Assembly (NCBI GenBank): GCA_014905825.1
Contig: JACGCN010000011.1
Coordinates: 62,001 to 126,000 of the forward strand
Reading direction: 5' to 3'
DNA from: Lyophyllum atratum
Taxonomy: Eukaryota > Basidiomycota > Agaricomycetes > Agaricales > Lyophyllaceae
Length of the DNA stretch: 64,000 nucleotides
Positions 23,321 to 35,002 of this stretch are shown here, piece after piece. The notes below the pieces were generated by a model. It searched no databases. It was given only the letters and a program-made list of their open reading frames with translations, and was not told the DNA's origin. A program made the position numbers and the translations under genes. The stretch's first letter is position 1. Each line of letters starts with the position of its first letter.

Positions 23321-25150
23321 GCGCCCCAGCCCGCCTTTGTATTCCACCACCACATTAGCGTCAACAGTGTTGTTTCGCATGGGGCAGCCTATGTGACAAG
23401 TTGTTAACCTCGTACAACATGTTCGACCCTCCCATTGTAAGTCAACAGGCACCCATTCTGGCATATCCCAGAGGCCATCAATTACCAGAAGAAGGGTTTC
23501 CATATGCGGCCAGCCTGATTCTATACAACGAAGATGTGATGACAATTTTCAGCAGTGCCAAGTTGAGATACAAGGCGACAGGTTGTCAGAGCATCGGGCT
23601 AGCTTCGATATGTTCCGGTCGAGGTGTTACCCGATGACGGAACTTGCAACGATGGCCACTTGTGTTCCTGACTAACCGACAACTGGATTCTGGCTTGGTA
23701 AAGAATTCGCGGGCATACAAGTTTGGAACGGGCGCTTTTGGGGTGAGAAGGAGCTTAGCAAGTCGTTTCTGCGTGTACCAGGTCATCTAAAAATGTTTGC
23801 ACATTCGAATCTTACTGTATGATACGACCGTCGTCCAACTGTATTGATAGGCCCTAGAAGACTAAGACATCGTCCCTGTCAGTATGGGCTAGAAGGATAT
23901 CCAAAACGTGGCTCGCCATAACTCCAAACGTAATATCGCCTGTAGGGTTCTCCTCTGGTCGATGGCAACGAGCAACATATGGCCGACCGTTACAGCGGTA
24001 GCCCATTCATGCAGATGAAGAGTCGGTTTTGGGGCCTCCTTCGCCCTGTCCCTCGTCCGTCGCCCATACTAATTATGACAGTGCATTCCAAGTGCATCCC
24101 AATCTAAAGCTCAAAACCATTCCGCGAGCGGAGGCTCGCGACCGCGTCCATCGTGCTTGGTATATAGGGACGATAAGTAGATTCAAAAAACCGCTATAGT
24201 CAGTGAGTACGCGTCGAGGACGTAAGGGGATCTCATGGGACCGGGATAGCGCCGTCTAGAGATACAGCGGGATCACATATGCTCCATGATCGTTGACGTT
24301 ATAACAAGTAGTACTTACCAGATCGAATTTCCTCCTTGCTTATTATGAACAAGAAGTCCTTGGAACGACGGGTGCGAAGCTGCAAGGAAGCGGAGAAGGA
24401 TAGCTGAATCCTGAACGTTGACGTTGAGAGTCGAGACGGTTGAGTTGGCGGCTGGCGAAGATTTTCGCAGATCAGATTAGATTAGATTCAACGGGGCACA
24501 GCCCGTGACGATCACGCCTTGTTCTCAACCGCGACGCGTCCACAGTCCAGGCGCGTCTCCCTCGTCTCCCATTTCGACTAGTCTTGGACCCATTCCTGCA
24601 ACACGGTATGCCTTCCTAGGGATGTCTACATCAGCTTCACGTTCAAAAACTGGGGCTTTTTCAGTAGGACCAGGTCGGCCAATGGACAGATCAGCAACGG
24701 AGAGCAGTCATATATTAGCGTGAACCGTTTCTATTCACTGTCATCGTTGTCTGAGTACTGACTCTTCTTTAAAGTTCGCTGCACAAGGTCTCACTCTACC
24801 GTGTACCATGTTCAAGTTAAGATGACGCGTCCTATTCCCGAGGCAACTATTCGCTGCTCCAATTCTGCGGCATGCCTGCAAAGCTTCCAAGAATTTAGTC
24901 ACAGTGGATGAGAGCTATAACTCTTGAGTTTTTTCTCTGGCTTTTACTCGTGTCATCGAGTCCTCCGCCGTTTCGCTGAAGGCCCACTTGGCGCAGTGTG
25001 AATCACGTGATGCCAAGTGCCATACTGGGCACAGCCAATTCCGTCCAGCTGTCTCCAACTCCAACAGCTGTACTTATATCGATCCCTTGATCGGCGTCCG
25101 CAGCTCGTTATACCCACCCGCCTTCTTAATACCCACCACCATTGCTCGTC
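23321..25150. other. No supported gene
   Basis: 1.8 kb of apparently non-coding DNA upstream of the phospholipase gene. Short frames at 23401-23637 (plus) and 24505-24723 (plus) have no recognisable features. A small hairpin (CGCGAGC..GCTCGCG) lies at 24123-24140. The last 100-200 bp should hold the phospholipase promoter. Confidence 0.35.
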
Positions 25151-28100
25151 ATGGCCGCCCACGGAACCTCCGATTGGATACGTAAAGAAGGTCGTCGGCT
25201 CGCACATATGTCGACCGACAAGTTGAAAGCCAAGCTCATCCCGTCTCCTTTGCCCTCGCCCTCACCATCGACGGTGCAGCTACCGGACAGCGAGCATAGT
25301 GACTTTAGCGTGCCCGATGAGCTGCTGAAAGGGACGATGATGCTTAAGATCTCGGAGAAGAAGCAGAAACGCGTCCTCTTCCAGCTGGACCCGGACGAAG
25401 GGCGTATTATCTACAAGTCGAGTAAGATAGGCGTTGGTAAGTGTTATTGCCCTCCCATTCTTGAAGTACCAACGCCCCCTCACAGTTGCACTCGAGACCG
25501 TCAAGGAGATCCGGTCCGGCCCTGCCGCCCGATACTACCGAGAACAGTTCGCGTTCCCACCGTCCGCAGAGGAGCTGTGGCTCACGGTGATATATATCCT
25601 GGAGGGCACGTACAAGACCCTCCACATACTGGCTGACACACATGAGGTCTTCGCGATGTGGGATGCTTCGGTGCGCAAGCTCCTAGCTATACGGCAGGGG
25701 CTGATGACGGGGCTGGGGAATGTACAAGTGCGCGACGCTGTATGGGAACGCCAGTATTGGAAGGGCGCGGACATGGAGGGCGATAATAAGTTGAGCTTTG
25801 AGGAGGTGGAGAAACTATGCTGGAGGCTTAATGCGACCGTGTCGACTCCGAAGTTAAAGACACTGTTCAACGTGAGTTTTCTTTGTCTTGTCGTTCAAGT
25901 GGTATACTTATTACCGTCGCTTCGCAGGACGCCGATACGAAGAAGCAGGGATACCTGGACTTCGGGGCGTTCCAAACCTTCGTCAAGGAACTCAAACGAC
26001 GCCCGGAAATTGAAGAAATCTACCATGACCTCTGTAAAGCGAATGATGGCAAATTCGATTTCCCTGCCTTCGAAAAGTTCATGCGCGATACCCAGAACGT
26101 ATGCCTTCGCTTTATATCCCTAAATCATCGGTTTGGCTGACGTCGCTCGATAGACCGGCTTGACTTCGGACGCACTCAGAACTATCTTTGCAAAGTACGC
26201 TTATTCTGCAGCGACCTCTCCACCAGCCTCTGTGAAGCCCGAAGATACGCCTCCGCCTACCGAATCCTTTCTGGAACTAGGAGTGGCCGCGCAGCCCGCC
26301 GCACCTGCAGATACTACACCCGCAGCTAACGAGCCCCTCAGCATCCAAGCCCCTTCGACGCAGGCGATCGCGACCACGGAGCATACAACTACAGCAGCTA
26401 CGGCTCCGGAGACCCTCACTCTCGATGGCTTCAGTTCATTCCTCGTGTCTTCCGACAACGCGGTGTTCTCAGAAAAAGATCGCGACGTCTGGCAGGATAT
26501 GACGCGGCCCATATCCGAGTATTACATCTCCTCTTCGCACAACACCTACCTCATCGGCCACCAGCTTGTCGGCGTCAGCACCATCGAGGGCTACATCCGC
26601 GCACTCCTCCACAGCTGCCGCAGTGTTGAACGTACGTCCTTACCCTCATAACCCGTCTTTTCACTTCTCACTACATGCGAACAGTGGATATCTATGATGG
26701 TGATACCGAACCTGTCGTATTCCATGGCAAAACATTCACTTCTAAGGTCTCGTTGCGCGATATTTGCCATGCGATCGCCAAGTACGCTTTTGTGGCCTCT
26801 CCATACCCGCTCCTCATCTCCGCTGAAGTGCATTGCGGCCTCAAGCAGCAAGATATGCTCGTCGAAATCATGGTCGAAGTATTCGGCGAGGCTCTCATCC
26901 GCGCACCTGTCGAAGGCCGTCCCAAGATCAGTGTTCTACCAAGTCCCGAAGATCTCAAGGGCAAGTTCCTGCTCAAGGTGATTCGGTCTCTTTCCCAGAT
27001 CGCTACAGCTGCTCATGGCGCTTTCCACAGGCGAAAAACCTCTATGTCGTCGCCCAGCTGGAAGCCCTCCGCGTCAAAAAAGCCACCACAGCGCCTGCCG
27101 CGAAGCCCCAAGTTCTCGAAGCCGACGCCTCGTCCGATTCGTCGAGTGAGGATGAGGACGCTGGAACCAACATCACCGGGGAGATCAAGAGCGGGCTTGG
27201 CGAGCTCAAGCAGAAATGGCGACGCGTACGAGGGAAGGACTCTGCCTCCACGGCCGACAGCCCCCCTTCCTCCACTGCGAAGCCCAAGGTGAAGATGTCC
27301 TTCGCGCTGGCATCGCTGCTTGTGTACACCGTCGGCGTGAAGTGTCATGGTTTTGGGCTGGATCATGGGTACGCGCCGGAGCACATCTTCTCGCTCTCGG
27401 AGAGTGCTGCGAACAAGCTGCTGAAAGGTGCAGGCACGATGCGCGAGCTGGTTAAGCATACGAAAGGGCACATGGTGAGGATATATCCGAAGGGGACGAG
27501 GGTGAATTCGACGAATTACGAGCCGCATCGGTACTGGGCGGCAGGGGCGCAGGTCGTCGCTATTAATTGGCAGACGTTCGGTGAGTTTGCCTATTCCCTC
27601 CTTCGGCACAAGGACCTATATGCTCAAGAAGTGGGGTTGTGTGTAGATCTGGGGTATACTATGAATCAGGCGATGTTCCAGCGCAATGGACGCGCTGGGT
27701 TCGTACTCAAGCCTGAAGTACTCCGGAGCGATAACGATGAACTTTTGACGAAGCGTACAAAGCATGTCCTCCGTGTCACTGTATGTCATTTTACCCAATC
27801 CATATGCCTCTTACATATACTCACCACGTACGGGTACCGCGCAGATCATCTCAGCACATCAGCTCCCGCGTCTCCGTGACAGCACCGGACAGGAGGTCGT
27901 CGAAAAGTCTATTGTGGATCCTCTCGTCCAGGTTTCTCTGCACATCCCGGACTGGACCCACCCGCCTCTACTCTCCGCGTCTACCGCTGCTGCCTCCGCT
28001 GACACTGTGAACCCGACCGCACGCACAGTGGTAGAGCGCACGCGACCAGTAAGGAACAACGGGTTCAATCCCGTATGGAAACAGACGCTGGAGCTGCCGT

Positions 28101-28379
28101 TCGAGGTCGTGGGTGGGCCGGGGATGAGGGAACTAGTGTTTGTGCAATTCTCTGTACTGGAGGACGATAGCGATGATGATGATGACGAACCGATCGCGGT
28201 ATATTGTACACCACTCGCGTGTTTAGAGCAAGGTACATGGTTCTTTTATCGTCGGAATGGGAGGATATACTCTGACATACCACACAGGCTATAGGCATCT
28301 ACCGCTGCATGATTCCCAGCTTTCTCAGTATTTGTTTTCGACGCTTTTCGTTCAAGTTCAGATTCAAGATGTGGAGTAA
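25151..28379 (+). CDS. PLC1: Phosphoinositide-specific phospholipase C, 925 aa
   Basis: Nine exons join without conflict to 925 aa plus TAA: 25151-25436, 25486-25871, 25928-26098, 26154-26631, 26685-26977, 27031-27580, 27647-27780, 27845-28232 and 28288-28379. It hydrolyses PIP2 to IP3 and diacylglycerol at the membrane. Domain order: PH-like N-terminus (TMMLKISEKKQKRVLFQLDP); EF-hand region (DMEGDNKLSFEEVEKLCWRL); an Ala/Thr/Pro-rich insert; X domain (YYISSSHNTYLIGHQL, VELDIYDG, VVFHGKTFTSKVSLRD, ISAEVHCGLKQQ) with both catalytic His; an acidic linker (SSDSSSEDEDAG); Y domain (MVRIYPKGTRVNSTNYEPHR, GAQVVAINWQTFDLG, GRAGFVLKPE); and C2 (RNNGFNPVWKQTLELPF). The length and order fit the fungal delta-type PLC family. 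All introns are 47-66 nt. Confidence 0.95.
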
Positions 28380-29373
28380 GGAAGGCAAGAGCTGGCTTCT
28401 TGCACCGGAGTACGACATGGACTTGGGATACGCACATACCTCATAGCATACCTATGCATTTTGGATCTTATTCTCACGTGTAACATTACCATTGCAACAG
28501 AAAACAGTTCTTCCGCCAAGGGCGCCTCCAAGATTGCGACGTCGCGTTGGCATCCTCGGTGAAGTGACATGCGATGCTGCCGCGGTGCCATGACTGCAAG
28601 TGACATGCTATGTATAGCCACTACAGAACCTCAAACTCCGAGAAGCATCGCCAGCCACGATGTGTTTACCGTTGTATCGGTGTGTCACCTAACGATGAAG
28701 TGCTGTGATGTCGTCGCGGATCTGAGTCAGCGCCTCAATGAAGGATGGACGCAAGATGGAAGGATGGCCTGTGCGGCTGGTGTCAACGCCATACATCTCC
28801 AAGATCATGACCAGCCCATCTCCAATAGGCCTGCCCCCGGTACCGGCGTCGTTCAATGTTATGCTGAATCTGACGTATCGAGGGCAGTTCTCAGTGCTTT
28901 CTATTTTCGCTGCAAGGATGTTCAGGTATGAGTCAGAAGTCATTCAACTCGTAGGCTCGAATCTTACGACTGCTTCTACGGTTTGCTAGACATCAAGAAC
29001 GTTGACACCAGTCACGACACATCAGGAGTCATCGCATGACAAGGTAAGGGAGGTTCCCGCCATTCCCACCGTTTTTCAGGTCGCAATAGATGACATAGCG
29101 TGCTTATGAGAGGTGCCGATAAGCTATGACTCGATGTTATTCATCGCCGTTAACATGATTTATGACAGGCGATAGTCGCTGACTCCTTTCGGGCCCTATG
29201 AAGCGACAAGGAATGGATAAATACTTGCCTCCAACTGAGACAAGAGGAACAAAAGAGAAAGCAACAAGGCTCGAGCAACAAGGTCCATTCCGGATCTTGC
29301 TTCTACATAACTGACTCCGCCGCCAACCCCTTCCAACAACACTCTTCACACAAACCCCGAGACTTTCAATAAC
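28380..29373. other. Intergenic; one unproven minus-strand frame
   Basis: Almost 1 kb between two plus-strand genes. A minus-strand frame at 28943-28689 (84 codons: MTSDSYLNILAAKIE, VMILEMYGVDTSR) looks fairly protein-like, but I recognise no family and see no convincing flanking exons. Confidence 0.3.
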
Positions 29374-30121
29374 ATGACTCGTTCAGCACTTTCCCCCCAC
29401 TCGCGCGCGGTAGCAAAGAAGGTACTGTACAGTATCAACAACTTACTCCTCCGTGGAACTCAAGGTTTTTGGGCGTCCAGATGTTCCGAGCGAACGCAAA
29501 GGCACGAGGCCTAACATTCAGAGCCGCTGCCGAAGAGCGAAACGAGGTCCCAAAGCAAAAGGTCAACTTCCAGCCACCGCATCGTGTTCTCATCAAGAAA
29601 TGCCGGACGCTGATGTTGTCTTATAGGATCCTATCGCTCCAGGCATGGGCCGCCGCACCCATGCGAAAATGGATCAAACGTACTGGAACGGTCGCGCCTT
29701 CGTTCAGAATGGTGATGATACGATTGAGAGCCCCTACTGCGTCGAGGGTCCAGATTGCGACGTATGTGCTTATGAATACATGCCCCCTTATGTTACGGAC
29801 GACCGCGGGCAGGCGCCCGACTCCCCGACTTTGATTTCTCTCTTGGATATTGCAAAGCCCGCAAAGGCGAAAGGTGAATATCATCCACGTTGTACTGATG
29901 CCGTGTTCATCTGATTTCCAACTTCTATAGGCCTGGCAAAGGAGTTTGAGGTGGTGGATTCCGTGACACGTGTCATCGCATTCGAAGACGATGAGTGGCC
30001 CGATGACTGGGGATACCAGGAAGACGACATTGACTGGGAGGAATGGAACGAGGCTTATGAGGAGGTGGCGCAGGCTTCGAAGAAGCAGGTGTCGTATTCG
30101 GATGTCGTTGGCGGAAGATAA
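29374..30121 (+). CDS. Small acidic uncharacterised protein, 183 aa
   Basis: Exons 29374-29421, 29481-29546, 29627-29873 and 29931-30121 join in frame to 183 aa plus TAA. The start region is basic and Ala-rich (MTRSALSPHSRAVAKKMFRA). The centre reads DPIAPGMGRRTHAKMDQTYW and has a Cys pair (PDCDVCAYEYMPPY). The C-terminus is strongly acidic with repeated Trp (DDEWPDDWGYQEDDIDWEEW). I recognise no domain. The exon 2 frame was chosen because it is the only one that joins both neighbours without a stop. Confidence 0.65.
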
Positions 30122-30461
30122 TCATCCGACTCGCGAGCGATGACACTGCTGCCTCTCGCCTCTTACGGAGCGAAAGAAAGCCAGATCTGATTTATGCAGT
30201 TAGCGGTTCAAGCAATCCTGTCCATTTCATGAGCACAGGCTGCTTCTCGTTACTTCATCGGCCAGTTGTGGGCGCTGAGAGCCTGCTGATATCACGTGGA
30301 GACAGGAGAAGAGTATCAGGATGATGCGCGGTCGTTTGATATATCAGGTAGCGGAAACCCTAGGATAGCTGGAGTATCACCCATACTTTGTTTTACCGCC
30401 TTCGTCACTTTGTCTTATCGATTTGGATATCAAAAGATTCGCGTGTTTCTGAGAGTTATGC

Positions 30462-31535
30462 CTAAGAGAACAGCTTGGCTATGGCTTCAACCGTAGTATT
30501 CCCCCCGCTAAATATCACGCCTATATCCCATCCTTTCTCCCCACCTTCCCGTTGGACCAGCTTCCTAAAGTCCTCGTTGTACAAGACAACTGCTAGCGGG
30601 ACGGCGGACGAAGGTTCAATGACGACCTTCATCCTTTCTAGTACCAACTTCATCGCGTCCTTGATCTGATCTTCGCTTACGCTGTACAACCCTGCTAACT
30701 TCTCCTTGTCCGAGATAACAGTCCACGGGATCGCACCCACCGGCGTCCTCAATCCATCCGCGATCGTCAAAGTTTTGACCGACTCGATACGCTTTCCAGC
30801 CTCCAAGCCTCGCCTCCCATCATCCGCACCTTGGAACTATGGCTCGGAGCCGAACACGCGGGTAGATGTCGGCGCAAAGTATGTCGCTGTTCCCGACAAT
30901 AGGCCCCCTCCTCCGAGAGGTGTGATAATTGCGTCGAGTGGAGTACTTTGCATCTCGGCGACCTGACCTTCGAGCTCCAGACCAGCTGTACCCTGCCCAA
31001 GGATGATATCGGGGTGATCATATGGCGGTATGAGGATCGCGCCTGTGTCCTTAATGACTTGTGCGACGACTGCCTCACGCTCTTCACTCGTGGAGCCAGA
31101 AAATATGACGTTGGCGCCATAAGACCTAGTTCCAGCGATCTTAGAAGGAGTCGATATAGAAGGCATGACGATGTGAGCTGGAATATTGTATGTGTGCGCT
31201 GCGAAGGCCAAGGCTTGTGCATGGTTCCCTGAACTATGTGTAACCACGCCCCTTCGCCTGACTTCATCTTCCCCGATATTCTTTATCAGGCGAAGAAGGG
31301 CGTGGAATGCACCGCGAGCCTTGAACGCGCCGATCTTTTGATAGTTCTCGCATTTAAAGAATAGGCGTATTGTCGGTTTGGCTGAGTCAGGAGAGGTCGT
31401 CTGAGGCGTAGACGCGATGCGATCAAGCGTTCGAGACGTTAAGACAGGCGTTTTGTGCACATTGGGGCGTACGATTTCGTAGGCAGATTGTACGGACTCC
31501 CGTGTAAGTGGGAGGCAAGACGAAAGATCAGCCAT
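30462..31535 (-). pseudogene. Serine racemase / threonine dehydratase-like PLP enzyme, in-frame stop
   Basis: An intronless minus-strand frame starts at ATG 31535 (MADLSSCLPLTRESVQSAYE; an upstream ATG at 31565 is also in frame) and ends at TAG 30462. It encodes a fold-type II PLP enzyme close to serine racemase. Visible are the PLP Lys in KIGAFKARGAFHA, the SSGNHAQALA loop, PLGGGGLLSGT, FGSEP, TIADGLRTPVG, VIEPSSAVPLA and SGGNTTVEA. The frame is interrupted by a single TAG (30837-30839) right after FGSEP, with homologous sequence continuing in the same frame (FQGADDG). Family members continue straight through this point. No GT..AG intron of plausible size removes it, so this allele should make a truncated protein. 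A sequencing error cannot be excluded. Confidence 0.85.
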
Positions 31536-32434
31536 TGTGAACGATCGGCAAAGTCCGGCCGACATATGTTATCTCCTTCCTTTGGTGCCGATTCGGCGGC
31601 GATTCCGTTTTGATTCCGTTTTGGTTCCGTTTGCGGTCGGCCAGGGTCGGCCCGCGCGCGCCTGTACCTCAGGACTAGCCGCCTGGGCTCTTAATCCAAC
31701 GGCACCACAATGACTTACAAGGATGCATTCAATATTGACTCGCTCGTTATCGGTCTTCAGTTTCACGTAGAATGGGAAGGCAAAGGGCGACTCCCACAGG
31801 ATATCTAACATGTTAGACCTTGGAAAGCAGAGGGTAGTAGCCTGGTAGGAACACGAGCGACAGTAGTACTCAAAGTCGCTAAGAACCCGAGATAGATGAG
31901 CAAAGCCGACGCTGCCTGCATGTATGGTGATAAAAGCTATTCGTGTTGGGGAAACCGAACCCATGGAAGGCATCGACGTCATGGTCAAAAACTTCGCATG
32001 TGTCCGTGATGAACTTGTCTTGTAATCTCTGAATGAAATGTGATCTTATCTGCATCAGCCTTGCACAGCACGTTCAGTCACCACGTCTGCGTCAATTTGC
32101 ATTTGTACTCAAGACTTCGCCTCTATGGAAATCGCAGTAGATGAGAAGGGACTACCTGATACGGTGATGACGGGCACTGCCAGGAAGGAAGAGTCTATGT
32201 TGATAAGTGATCGAAGAGAGAATTGCAAAAGTAGTGACCGTCAGGTCGTAGCTTTTTCTTGAACATCGCCAAGCTCATGCTCAAGTCAAGCATACGTGGA
32301 GACGTCCAAAAGACGGAACACGGGGAGAGCACCCAATCCAGAACATACGGATGTACGGAGGCCGCGCCGACGCAAGATATGCGCAGAAGAAGGCCACGAT
32401 ACGACATCAGCTTGTTAGAAAGATTTAGACCCTA
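31536..32434. other. No supported gene
   Basis: A minus-strand frame at 31988-31569 (139 codons) and smaller frames occur here, but I recognise nothing in them. A short pyrimidine/purine repeat (GATTCCGTTTTG-like units) lies near 31597-31632, just upstream of the racemase-like gene. Confidence 0.3.
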
Positions 32435-34348
32435 CTACCAAGCCACTTGATGTCCACCCAGTCCGCCCCGACGCAGGTCAGCATCGGCGAATTTTCCTAT
32501 GATGTGCCAACGCTGCGTCGTGGCACCCCGAGCCCGGTTATTTTCTGCCTTCGATTCACCACATAGCTCTAGGAGACGCTCCAATGTCGACACAGTTATC
32601 ATGTCCAGTGGCCGGCTCACTTTCTGCCTAAAGCGGGCGGGAGGTAGGATGTTCTCCTTTACGCTGGATCTTTTGCGGGGAACGGACACTGATCTTAGCT
32701 GGTTGATGATCTGATCGAGCGCGGGTCTCTCAGAGGGAATTTCCGTCCAGCAGTCTTGCATGAGTGACCAGATGGTCTCGGTCAGTCGCCAATCTTTCCA
32801 GCACACACTCGATTCTGAAGGTCGCGTCGGTCGAGCGCCAGACATGACCTTGAGCGCAACGACGGTGTCTAGTTGAGTGCTGTCGAAGGGCACCGTGCCC
32901 GTTAGAACCTGGACTCCGCCGTTCAGGATTGGTAATATTGAGTGTACATATGAGACCTACTTCATAGAAAACGCAGGCCAAGGCGTATGTATCACTCTGC
33001 ACATTGTTTTTCACAACCTCATCTGTTTCCGTATCGAATAGCTCGGGCGCATGCCATCGAATGGAACCCCCTCTAGACGCGATGGACGAGTGAGATGTCC
33101 AGGCTGGTATTGCTGAGTCGGATATGGAGGATATGCCGAAATCGGCGAGGCATGCTACGCCCGCATTGCTAACGAGGATATCAGGCTGTGGCGCCACTTT
33201 GATTAGATACGCATACAGCCAGCCGCTAAGAGTTTCACGTACACCCTTTAGATCTCCGTGAACGATGCCATTGCTATGCAGATATCGTAACCCTTCAGTA
33301 ATGTCAAGCGCCTGTGGTTATACGTATATAAGCTTCGAAGTCGCATCAAATAGACCAGAAATTGTAGGCACCAGCGGAAGGCGACATGCGTCTGGCCTAT
33401 ACTCTAGATACCTGGTGATATCCCCGAATTCCATCCACGGAGGAACGAGACAAACCCGGGTCCGTAAGCGATAGAGACCGTATATCGGAAGGACGTTCGG
33501 ATGCGATAGCTGTCCCCAAAGTATAGCTTCGCGCGAAAAGTTCTTAAGACCCAAGCAGTCTGTGAGTGGTCAAGTCAATCAAAGGGGATTCGGGGAGAGA
33601 CCGACCTTGATGAAATCGTCCATCTTGGTGGATTGGTGGACTCGTAAGGCCTTCAAACACACCGCCTGTCCTTGGAAGACGCCCTTGTAGATGTCCGCGA
33701 ACCCGCCGGCGGCGATGGGATGTTGGTTGCCCTTCTTGAAGTACACCCCCGAGCTCGTAACAAGCCGGAAAGAGTCCCGACTTGCTTCAGAGTCTCTGCG
33801 TTGCTACGATGAGACTGCGCCGGAGAGCCGGGTCGAGGTCAGCCTTATCGAGCAACTGAGCTGAGAGTGAGGTGTGGAAGAATGTGCAGACCTTGAATGG
33901 TACGAACCCATTGTAAAGTATCGAGCAGTTTCTGTGCTGGGGATGCACGCTGGGTTAACAGTTTTCGGTATTGTTCGACATGGTGTAGGATCCCTTGGAA
34001 CCGAAGGACGAGGGCTCTCGTGTTTTCGTCGTTAGGGGAACTGTCCGCATCCCGACTGAAGGCGTGTTGTACATTCGCCTTTACGGTGTGGAGGTACTTC
34101 GTCACCCGGCTCTTGTCCTTGTCTTCTGCTGTCAGAGTGTCTCCAGATGTTGTGATATCTTTTGCGTCGATATCATGTCCAGCTACGGTTTGCGGAGAAG
34201 AAGAGCCGGAAAGGGGTGAGGCTTGCATGCGTAACGAGGTGCTATCACGCGAAATTGGAGAGGAATCGATGCAAAATTGCCGGTCGTAGGCGGGTTGTGG
34301 TGGCTGGTAGAGACGCGCCCGTCCTGTGCCAGGCAGCGTTGCCCTCAA
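32435..34348 (-). pseudogene. TKL-type protein kinase, probable pseudogene
   Basis: This is the divergent paralogue of the kinase part of the next gene. From ATG 34348 an N-terminal disordered region leads to KLLDTLQW, an intron, then LLDKADLDPALRRSLIVATQ. Downstream the kinase reads [70 protein letters not shown], and a C-lobe to the stop at 32435. Between ATQRL and AAGGF the frame breaks. A TGA replaces the TCA of the paralogue, and an extra 4 nt sits before the Gly loop, although the intervening SGLFPACYEL is still readable. A 73-nt GT..AAG intron would bypass both lesions but would delete a conserved ~23-aa stretch. I favour a recent pseudogene. Confidence 0.7.
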
Positions 34349-35002
34349 TCAGCAGCAGGCATTTGTGGGAAAGGTTACTAGTTAGGCTGTCGAAAGGAAC
34401 GGGTGGAAGTGTGATCTCTGTTAGAAATCAAGACTGATCGCAAACAAGTTACAACTGCCGCTTTCTGACACTGCTCCCGCCACCGTCTTCAACCATAACC
34501 ACAGATTCACAATGTCGGGCACAGCTTCAGTGACAGCCTCTTCACCCATAGCTCATCGACTACTTACAGGAAACAAAGAGCGTAGCGGTTCCCAAGAGAG
34601 GTCGCAGCGCCGTACGCGATCTAATATTTCGTCGTGTTTTTACTTGGTTTCAACTTGCAACGCAAACTTATGCAGCACGCCGACAATGTATAAGTCAAAT
34701 TATTTTTATCAGCTTCTCAAGACGTGCTTGCTAAGTTTTTTACCGAAGGGATCGGCAGATAGGCTAGAAGGTCAAAGCGTCTATCTGAAGTTCAGAAGGT
34801 GCTGGATCGGAATAGCACAATGATCAGCTTCATCACTCTCACGATAGTCAAGGCTGTGAACCAGGGGTCATGTTGAGCGCCTTGTGGTTTGCACTCGACC
34901 TAGACTCTGGGCGAGAGGGTTGGAGTAGCACACTCAAGCTTCCACTCCCAAGGCCTAATCGCCCCGTCGAGGCAATACCTCTCCACCTTTGAACTCGTTC
35001 GC

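Noticed and set aside
24505..24723. Possible mating-pheromone precursor
   Set aside because: The 72-codon frame ends SHILA, without the Cys-aliphatic-aliphatic-X box required for farnesylation.
28060..28085. GGTTCAATCCC-like tRNA B-box
   Set aside because: It lies in a phospholipase C2-domain exon (NNGFNPVWKQ), with no A-box or cloverleaf around it.
30837..30839. Programmed stop-codon readthrough in the racemase-like gene
   Set aside because: TAG is followed by TTC, which is not a known readthrough context such as CAATTA or CTA.
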